The notes below the pieces were generated by a model that was not told where the DNA came from, did not search any database, and worked only from the letters and a program-made list of their open reading frames with translations. From Neobacillus citreus (GTDB taxonomy: Bacteria; Bacillota; Bacilli; Bacillales; Cytobacillaceae), in NCBI RefSeq assembly GCF_018343545.2, contig NZ_JAGYPE020000007.1, positions 64,513-128,512 on the forward strand: 64,000 bases of DNA, in the 5' to 3' direction. A program made the translations under genes and the position numbers. How positions within the stretch are numbered: the stretch's first letter is position 1; each line of letters opens with the position of its first letter. Of the stretch, positions 58,731-64,000 are shown piece by piece.

Positions 58731-59942
58731 ATGTCACAAATGCTAGCCTTAGTTATAGTAGTATTCATTTTATTAGTAGGAGACCTTGTTGCCGTACGGA
58801 CGAAAGCATGGATACCTTCGATATTTGTCAGTGCAGTGTTATTCCTTATTGGTTATTGGACTTTTTTTCCGAAAGATATCGTAGCGATTTCCGGTGTACC
58901 GCCCGTTGTGGCGACGATGATGATGTATTTACTTATCACCAATATGGGTACATTGCTATCTCTTCATGAATTGAAAAAGCAATGGAAAACGATTGTCATT
59001 GCCCTTTCTGGAATCCTTGGGATTATTGCCATGTTGATGACCGTGGGCAGCCTAATTTTTGGCTTTCAGACAGTCGTTGTGGCGATTCCGCCATTAGTTG
59101 GCGGGGTGGTTTCTGCGTTAATCATGTCTGAGGGGGCAAAGGAGGCAGGCCTTGCAACTCTATCGGTTTTTGCTATCGTTATCTATGTTGTTCAGGGGTT
59201 TGCAGGTTACCCGATCACTTCAATCGTTTTGAAAAAAGAAGGAAAAAGGCTTTTGAAGCAGTACCGCAGCGGGGAAATTGCGGCAGTTAAGGAACAGGCA
59301 ACTGCTGCAACAGAGGTAGCGGCCGCTTCCGCCGTTGCCAAGCCAGAGCTAAAGCTGTTTAAAAATTTACCTGATAAATACAACACCGATTTCTTTAAGT
59401 TTTTTAGACTTGCATTAGTTGCTTACCTTGCCTACCAAGTTTCAGTGTTGGCAGCGCCAGTTGTTTCGATCAGTCCGTTTGTTCTATGTTTGCTGTTTGG
59501 GGTTATCGCCTCAAGTGCTGGCTTTTTGGAAAAACAGGTTCTTCAAAAAGCCAACGGTTTTGGTTTAGCCATTATGGCGCTGATGCTTTTTATATTTGAC
59601 GGCCTAAAGCAAGCGACACCAGGCATGATGATGGAAATTCTATTCCCACTGGTGGGAACCATCATTTTAGCAGTCATCGGTATGTATATCTTCTCATTTA
59701 TCGCCGGCAAGATTTTGAAGGTGAGCAAAGATATGGCGTTTGCCGTTTCTCTGACTGCCTTATACGGATTTCCGGCTGACTATATCATTACCAATGAGGT
59801 AATCAAGTCGTTAACAGATGACGAGGAAGAAAGAGAAATGCTGACAAGCCATATGCTGCCGCCAATGCTGGTGGGTGGTTTCATCACAGTTACAATCGTA
59901 TCGGTCATTCTAGCCGGCATCTTTGTTGGATTCTTGAAATAA
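58731..59942 (+). CDS. Membrane permease, sodium/solute symporter-like
   Basis: 403 residues with about ten or eleven membrane helices in two halves, joined by a charged Ala-rich cytoplasmic loop (residues about 175-215, ATAATEVAAASAVAKPE). The second half repeats the layout of the first (PPLVGGVVSALIMSEGAKEA; LTALYGFPADYIITNEV). It recalls GltS-like two-fold transporters but I cannot place it in a named family. It is first in an operon with two amidohydrolases, so it probably imports their substrate, a carbamoylated or acylated amino compound. Confidence 0.75.
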   Translation: MSQMLALVIVVFILLVGDLVAVRTKAWIPSIFVSAVLFLIGYWTFFPKDIVAISGVPPVVATMMMYLLITNMGTLLSLHELKKQWKTIVIALSGILGIIAMLMTVGSLIFGFQTVVVAIPPLVGGVVSALIMSEGAKEAGLATLSVFAIVIYVVQGFAGYPITSIVLKKEGKRLLKQYRSGEIAAVKEQATAATEVAAASAVAKPELKLFKNLPDKYNTDFFKFFRLALVAYLAYQVSVLAAPVVSISPFVLCLLFGVIASSAGFLEKQVLQKANGFGLAIMALMLFIFDGLKQATPGMMMEILFPLVGTIILAVIGMYIFSFIAGKILKVSKDMAFAVSLTALYGFPADYIITNEVIKSLTDDEEEREMLTSHMLPPMLVGGFITVTIVSVILAGIFVGFLK

Positions 59943-59957
59943 TTGGAGGGGAAAACA

Positions 59958-61187
59958 TTGAGCGATTTACAGCAAAGAATTGAAAAACATATTGAGATGT
60001 TGAGTCAATTTACTGCCACACCGGGAAAAGGGACGACCCGGCTGACTTATAGCAAAGAGGACTTGCAGGCTCGTAATTACATTAAAGAAATTATGAAGGA
60101 ATACGGACTCTCGGTTCGTGAAGATGGTTTAGGTAATATTTTTGGTAAACTCGAAGGCACGTTAAAGGATGCACCTAGTGTCTTGGTCGGTTCCCACTTT
60201 GATTCCGTACCGAACGGCGGGTCCTATGACGGTCCTGCCGGAGTAGTGGCAGGACTTGAGGTGGCGGGTCTTTTTTCGAAAAATAACCTGACACCCAAAT
60301 ACCCATTGGAAGTGATCGCCCTAATAGAAGAAGAGGGTTCTAGATTTGGCGGCGGTCTGATGGGGTCGAGAGGGATAACTGGCTTATTGACAGAGGAAGA
60401 ATTTTTCAAGATTACCGATAAAGACGGGAAGACCACTGTAGAAGCGATGACGGAAATTGGTCTTGACCCGTCTTTGCCGAAAAAAAGGGATCCAAAAACT
60501 CTGAAGGCCTTTTTGGAACTGCATATCGAACAGGGGCCAATCCTTGAAGAAAAGGGCATTCCAATTGGCATGGTCGAAGCCATTGTCGGATTAACCCAAT
60601 TAGAAGTAACGGTTGAAGGTCGTGCAGGGCATGCGGGCACCACCCCAATGGACCGAAGGGCAGACGCCTTAGTAGCTGCTGCACAAATGATTGCTAAATT
60701 CCCGGAATTCGCTTGCGAGGAAGGGGATGGAACAGTCATCACCACCGGCCGTCTTAACGTTTGGCCGAACGGGGCGAATGTGATTCCTGATAAGGTTGTT
60801 TTTACCGTCGATATCCGTTCCGGAAAAGAAGAACGCGTCCTTGATGCGGTCGAGAAGGTAACGGAATGGGTAAAGTCCTATAATGGCCATGGAATTAAGA
60901 CGACAGTACAGCAGCAATTATACATGCCGCCGAAAGTAATGAATCAAGAGATTGTCTCTCTTTTAAAACAGAAATGCAGCGAACGGAACCTTTCCTATTG
61001 CTCAATCAACAGCGGTGCAGGCCATGACGCAATGGTCCTTTCCGATGTAACCGACGTGGCTATGTTATTTATTCCTAGTAAGGACGGACTCAGCCATTGT
61101 CCGGAAGAATGGTCCAGCAGTAAGGATATCGCCAATGCCGTAGAGATTTTATACGAAGCAGCAAAAACGTTAACGGAGGCAGAATAG
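59958..61187 (+). CDS. Hydantoinase/carbamoylase-family amidase (second copy)
   Basis: 409 residues from TTG 59958 (GGAGGGGAA upstream; TTG 59943 is part of that site). Metal motifs are GSHFDSVPNGGSYDG, EEEGSRFGGG, LHIEQGPILEE and SGAGHDAMV. It is clearly homologous to the product of the gene at 49130 but not a recent duplicate. It hydrolyses N-carbamoyl amino acids or ureides to amino acid, CO2 and ammonia. It begins 15 bases after the permease gene and ends 2 bases before the next amidohydrolase, a tight three-gene unit. Confidence 0.87.
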   Translation: MSDLQQRIEKHIEMLSQFTATPGKGTTRLTYSKEDLQARNYIKEIMKEYGLSVREDGLGNIFGKLEGTLKDAPSVLVGSHFDSVPNGGSYDGPAGVVAGLEVAGLFSKNNLTPKYPLEVIALIEEEGSRFGGGLMGSRGITGLLTEEEFFKITDKDGKTTVEAMTEIGLDPSLPKKRDPKTLKAFLELHIEQGPILEEKGIPIGMVEAIVGLTQLEVTVEGRAGHAGTTPMDRRADALVAAAQMIAKFPEFACEEGDGTVITTGRLNVWPNGANVIPDKVVFTVDIRSGKEERVLDAVEKVTEWVKSYNGHGIKTTVQQQLYMPPKVMNQEIVSLLKQKCSERNLSYCSINSGAGHDAMVLSDVTDVAMLFIPSKDGLSHCPEEWSSSKDIANAVEILYEAAKTLTEAE

Positions 61188-61189
61188 CT

Positions 61190-62374
61190 ATGATTCATGC
61201 AAAAATTAAAGAAGCGATTCAAACATATAACGAAGAATTAGTAGAATTACGCAGAAAGTTTCATCGTGAACCAGAATTGTCTTGGGAAGAATATAAGACA
61301 ACCGCCTTTATTTGCGAGTATCTTGAGAACCTTGGGATCCCATACCGGAAGACAGAGCCAACGGGAGTCATTGCCACGATTGAAGGCGGGAAGTCTGGTA
61401 AAACCGTGGGGCTGCGGGGGGATATGGATGCCTTGACGGTGGAGGAATTAAATAAGGAACTTCCGTATGCGTCCCAAGAAGATGGCAAAATGCATGCTTG
61501 CGGCCATGATGCCCATACTGCGATGCTATTGATCGCAGCTAAGGCTCTGAATGATATAAAAGAAGAACTGCCTGGAAATGTCCGTTTAATTTATCAGCCA
61601 GCAGAGGAAGTGGCGACTGGAGCGAAAGCAATGGTGAAACAAGGGGCGATGGATGGGGTCGATAATGTTTTCGGCATCCATATCTGGTCACAGATGCCAA
61701 CAGGAAAGGTTTCCTGCAATCCTGGTCCATCCTTTGCGTCCGCAGACCTTTTCACCGTCACTTTTAAAGGCAGAGGCGGTCATGGAGCCATTCCACAAGC
61801 TTGTATTGATGCCGCGGTTGTGGCTTCATCCTTTGTGATGAATGTGCAGTCAGTGGTCTCACGGACCGTCGATCCACAGCAGCCCGCCGTTCTAACAGTT
61901 GGAAAAATGGTCGTTGGGACGCGGTTTAACGTGATTGCTGAAAATGCGTACATTGAGGGAACGGTCCGCTGTTTTGATCCGGCAGTGAGAGACCATATTG
62001 AAACCCAGCTGAAGCAATATGCAGAACAAGTGGCTGCCATTTACGGCGCGACGGCAAAGGTCGACTACGTTCACGGCACCCAAGCAGTCAACAACGATGA
62101 GTACAGTGCAAAGCTTGTTCAAAAGACCGCTTCCGAAGCGTTTGGCGAGGAGGCCGTCTACTTCGAAAAGCCAACCATGGGCGGCGAAGACTTCAGTGAA
62201 TACATGATGGAGGCCCCTGGCAGCTTTGCTCTTGTAGGCTGCGGCAACCCTGAAAAAGACACACAATGGGCCCACCACCATGGCAAATTCAACATCGACG
62301 AAGACGCCCTTGCAACCGGCGCCGAACTCTACGCACAATATGCATGGGCATACTTGAACGAAAAGAAAGCATAG
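61190..62374 (+). CDS. M20-family amidohydrolase
   Basis: 394 residues: LRGDMDALTVEEL, HACGHDAHTAML, YQPAEEVATGA, GRGGHGAIPQACIDA and MGGEDFSEYM. Closely similar in plan to the product at 46267 (385 residues), so the same M20D group: N-acyl-L-amino-acid or hippurate hydrolase. ACGGAGGC lies 9 bases before the ATG. It is the last gene of the operon; with the carbamoylase it could release amino acids from two kinds of N-substituted substrate brought in by the permease. Confidence 0.88.
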   Translation: MIHAKIKEAIQTYNEELVELRRKFHREPELSWEEYKTTAFICEYLENLGIPYRKTEPTGVIATIEGGKSGKTVGLRGDMDALTVEELNKELPYASQEDGKMHACGHDAHTAMLLIAAKALNDIKEELPGNVRLIYQPAEEVATGAKAMVKQGAMDGVDNVFGIHIWSQMPTGKVSCNPGPSFASADLFTVTFKGRGGHGAIPQACIDAAVVASSFVMNVQSVVSRTVDPQQPAVLTVGKMVVGTRFNVIAENAYIEGTVRCFDPAVRDHIETQLKQYAEQVAAIYGATAKVDYVHGTQAVNNDEYSAKLVQKTASEAFGEEAVYFEKPTMGGEDFSEYMMEAPGSFALVGCGNPEKDTQWAHHHGKFNIDEDALATGAELYAQYAWAYLNEKKA

Positions 62375-62393
62375 GAAATGGAATAAAATGAGG

Positions 62394-62460
62394 AAAGGTG
62401 TCAGGTATCCTCCGTGGGACAAAATGGGATTTTGTCCACGGAGGATACCTGACACCTTTT
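62394..62460. repeat. GGTGTCAGG hairpin element (copy 7), operon terminator
   Basis: A long hairpin: AAAGGTGTCAGGTATCCTCC (62394-62413) continuing through CGTGG pairs with CCACGGAGGATACCTGACAC and on, with a T-run after. The stem is about 30 bp with one bulge. The middle matches the family (GACAAAAT/ATTTTGTC), but TATCCTCC replaces CACCGCTC on both arms, a compensated change. Confidence 0.85.
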
Positions 62461-62517
62461 TTATTTAGGCTCTGTTATTATTCATTGTTGATTTTCGTTT
62501 AGGTATGAAATTCATAG

Positions 62518-62700
62518 GCGGAGAATTTCCGGCTAATGTATAAAGAAGAAGCTTAAGAAGCAGATATAAGCGAAGATATTCCGATTAACTGCTCTAAATA
62601 AGACAAAATCCAAAGATTTGGATAATATAAGTGGAAAAACTTCCTTTATTTTAAAGGGAATATGGATATTTTCCAATTTAAACGGAATTTTATCGTTTAT
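62518..62700 (+). repeat. Four degenerate GCGGA-ATTTCCG-TTA units
   Basis: Units at 62518-62536 (GCGGAGAATTTCCGGCTAA), 62570-62588, 62631-62649 and 62682-62700 share a CGGA..TTCCG-like mini-palindrome followed by TTA, at 52-, 61- and 51-base spacing. No gene is seen in this stretch. It looks like a decayed intergenic repeat. Confidence 0.5.
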
Positions 62701-62752
62701 TTTTCAAACACAGTGAAATCAACGTTCGGTAATAACGAAGCCTTTATTTAAA

Positions 62753-62853
62753 AAACTAATCAAACGTTTGATTGAATTTTATTAAGAACATGGCGGATAA
62801 GGAGATAAACCGTTAAAATAGGAGAATGGAAATTTTCAAAAAGGCTGTGATAA
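62753..62853 (+). repeat. Second copy of the 102-bp duplication
   Basis: Matches 57627-57728; carries the palindrome AATCAAACGTTTGATT at 62758-62773. Here it is followed not by a gene but by 110 bases leading to the LacI-family gene. Confidence 0.85.
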
Positions 62854-62892
62854 AAATCCCGCGACTCAGTAGGATTCGTGAATAAAACGTTT

Positions 62893-62908
62893 AGTAAACT
62901 TGTTTACT
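62893..62908. promoter_or_regulatory. Candidate LacI-family operator (autoregulation)
   Basis: AGTAAAC TT GTTTACT, seven-base perfect arms. It overlaps the likely -35 TTTACT (62903) of the regulator gene. Confidence 0.5.
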
Positions 62909-62931
62909 TTGCTGGCTCATTTGGATAAAAT
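62903..62931 (+). promoter_or_regulatory. Probable promoter of the LacI-family gene
   Basis: TTTACT (62903-62908), 17-base spacer, TAAAAT (62926-62931). Confidence 0.45.
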
Positions 62932-62964
62932 AAAAATGGAGCGAAGAAGAGGGGGTGGAAGAGA

Positions 62965-63963
62965 ATGGCAACCATTAGGGATATTGCCAAAAAATCAGGA
63001 TATTCAATCACAACCGTTTCAAGAGTTCTTAATAATGATAACAATTTATCAGTAAGTGATGATACACGGGAGAAAATAAAAGCGATTGCAGAAGAGATGG
63101 GCTATAAGAAAAAACAAGGGATAACTCAATTGAATAATGTTGCTTTTTTATATTGGATATCTAATGAGGAAGAGCTTGAGGATGTTTATTTTAAGGGAAT
63201 TCGTACAGAGTTAGAAAAGCAGGCAGAACAAAGGAAAATAGAATTAATACGATACCATCAAAAAGATGGTATTGAGAAAATTGATAAAAATTCATCGGCT
63301 TTTATCGCGATCGGAAAATTAACGGATCGAGAAATAAAGTATTTGGAAGAAATTACACCCCATGGTGTGTTTTTAAATACAAGCAGGGATCCGCAGAATT
63401 TGGATTCGGTGCTCCCAGATTTAAAACTGATGACAGAATATATGATTCAATTTTTTGAAGAATGCGGCTATGAACGGATTGGTTTTATTGGCGCAATGGA
63501 CTATGATGTTGAAACGAAAGAACCAATTCCACAATTAAGGGAAATCACCTTTCGGAACTATCAAAGGGAAAGAAATAAATTAAGAGAAGAAGATATATTA
63601 ATTGTTCCTTCTAGTACAGTAAAAAATGGCTATCAGATTGGATTGCAAGCAATTGAGAAGATGGGGGATGACCTGCCGGAGGCATTTGTTGTTGCGACAG
63701 ATCCACTTGCAATCGGAGCCTTGCAGGCGTTTAATGAAAAGCAGATTCCGATTCCTCAAAGGGTCGCCTTTTTCAGTATAAATAATATCAGTGTCACCAA
63801 ATATGTGTCGCCTCCGTTAACGACATTCCATATTGATATTCCTACGATGTGTGAAACCGGATTAGATCTTATAACCGAGAGACTATTTAAGAATCGAACC
63901 ACAGCAAAAACGGTATATATACAAGGTACACCGATTTTCCGCAAAAGTACTCCAGCTAAATAA
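62965..63963 (+). CDS. LacI-family transcription regulator (GalR/EbgR-like)
   Basis: 332 residues. The N-terminal headpiece is complete: TIRDIAKKSGYSITTVSRVL with hinge region EEMGYKKKQ. The ligand-binding domain (about 60-330) is sugar-binding-protein-like, with FVVATDPLAIGALQAFNEKQ and PPLTTFHIDIPTMCETGLDL. The recognition pair Ile-Thr-Thr resembles regulators that bind TGTAAAC-type half sites, in agreement with AGTAAAC-TT-GTTTACT in front of it. The neighbouring TCAAACGTTTGA palindromes could be further targets. AGAGGGGGTGG precedes the ATG. No sugar genes are in view, so its regulon is unknown. Confidence 0.88.
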   Translation: MATIRDIAKKSGYSITTVSRVLNNDNNLSVSDDTREKIKAIAEEMGYKKKQGITQLNNVAFLYWISNEEELEDVYFKGIRTELEKQAEQRKIELIRYHQKDGIEKIDKNSSAFIAIGKLTDREIKYLEEITPHGVFLNTSRDPQNLDSVLPDLKLMTEYMIQFFEECGYERIGFIGAMDYDVETKEPIPQLREITFRNYQRERNKLREEDILIVPSSTVKNGYQIGLQAIEKMGDDLPEAFVVATDPLAIGALQAFNEKQIPIPQRVAFFSINNISVTKYVSPPLTTFHIDIPTMCETGLDLITERLFKNRTTAKTVYIQGTPIFRKSTPAK

Positions 63964-63967
63964 ACCG

Positions 63968-64000
63968 AAAAAAACGAGCAAACCAGCTCGTTTTTTTTTT
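63968..64000 (+). terminator. Intrinsic terminator
   Basis: AAAAAACGAGC pairs with GCTCGTTTTTT around AAACCA, ending in a long T-run at the window end. Confidence 0.85.

Noticed and set aside
61892..62455. 187-codon reverse frame ending in the M20 gene
   Set aside because: Starts inside the hairpin repeat and overlaps a strong gene fully; no ribosome site.

Overview
The window looks like a chromosomal segment of a low-to-moderate G+C, spore-former-type Bacillaceae (Bacillus/Neobacillus-like). Ribosome binding sites are AGGAGG-like, TTG and GTG starts are common, and gene types are typical of Bacillus: AprX, YkuK, GuaD, RocB, TcyP, BioY with a BirA operator, LytTR, a KinB-like kinase, and a TANGO2/NRDE protein. 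I saw no rRNA, tRNA, CRISPR array, transposase or integrase.

Region 1 (1-8.1 kb) is a visibly AT-richer run of nine co-directional genes that reads as a defence island. It starts with the 3' end of an OLD/GajA-like nuclease gene, overlapped by a UvrD-type helicase gene (a Gabija-like pair). Then come an Nmad3-like protein, a CxxC zinc-ribbon protein, a small unknown, a DUF1643-like protein, a PD-(D/E)XK nuclease-like protein, an HTH/coiled-coil protein and a SMEK-domain protein. The right edge (8.1-8.5 kb) carries four copies of a 13-bp motif in both orientations and a strong terminator, as expected of a mobile-element end.

Region 2 (8.6-15.8 kb) is a polyamine-type ABC transporter operon running into adenine deaminase and an MtaD-like deaminase, with a sigma-A promoter and possible PurR boxes. 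Region 3 (15.9-19.4 kb) holds an unknown protein, a sigma-factor/anti-sigma fusion protein and an enoyl-CoA hydratase.

Region 4 (19.5-24.6 kb) has ctaB and then a B-family heme-copper enzyme operon (subunit IIa, CuA subunit II, subunit I), with SCO and a membrane protein downstream. Subunit I keeps all heme and CuB histidines but has Asn where the His-cross-linked Tyr of O2-reducing oxidases should be. A TGTGA-N6-TCACT site is centred at about -41.5 of the likely promoter. Together these suggest an Fnr-controlled CuA-type nitric oxide reductase rather than an ordinary ba3 oxidase.

Region 5 (24.6-38.8 kb) is mixed: an MBL-fold hydrolase, RsmF, a methyltransferase, a four-His membrane protein, LytTR regulator plus CoA-transferase, DUF3231, a truncated histidine phosphatase, DUF418, YkuK, DinB, AprX, BioY, a membrane diguanylate cyclase and guanine deaminase. 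Region 6 (38.8-47.4 kb) looks like (methyl)arginine use: IclR regulator, two DDAH/amidinotransferase-fold enzymes, RocB and an amino-acid permease, followed by TcyP and an M20 amidohydrolase. Region 7 (47.6-57.4 kb) has a YjoB-like AAA ATPase, a carbamoylase-type hydrolase, a membrane-anchored substrate-binding protein, a Gly/His-rich membrane protein with PspA, a two-component system, and a KinB-like kinase. Region 8 (57.4-64 kb) starts with a five-fold array of the palindrome AATCAAACGTTTGATT. NRDE and a permease/carbamoylase/amidohydrolase operon with a cre site follow, then a duplicate of the array's last 102 bp and a LacI-family gene.

Two dispersed elements tie the 28-63 kb stretch together. 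One is a GGTGTCAGGCACC/GTGGACA hairpin family of at least seven clear copies, most between convergent genes and able to act as terminators. The other is the TCAAACGTTTGA palindrome (upstream of tcyP, in the array, and upstream of the LacI gene).
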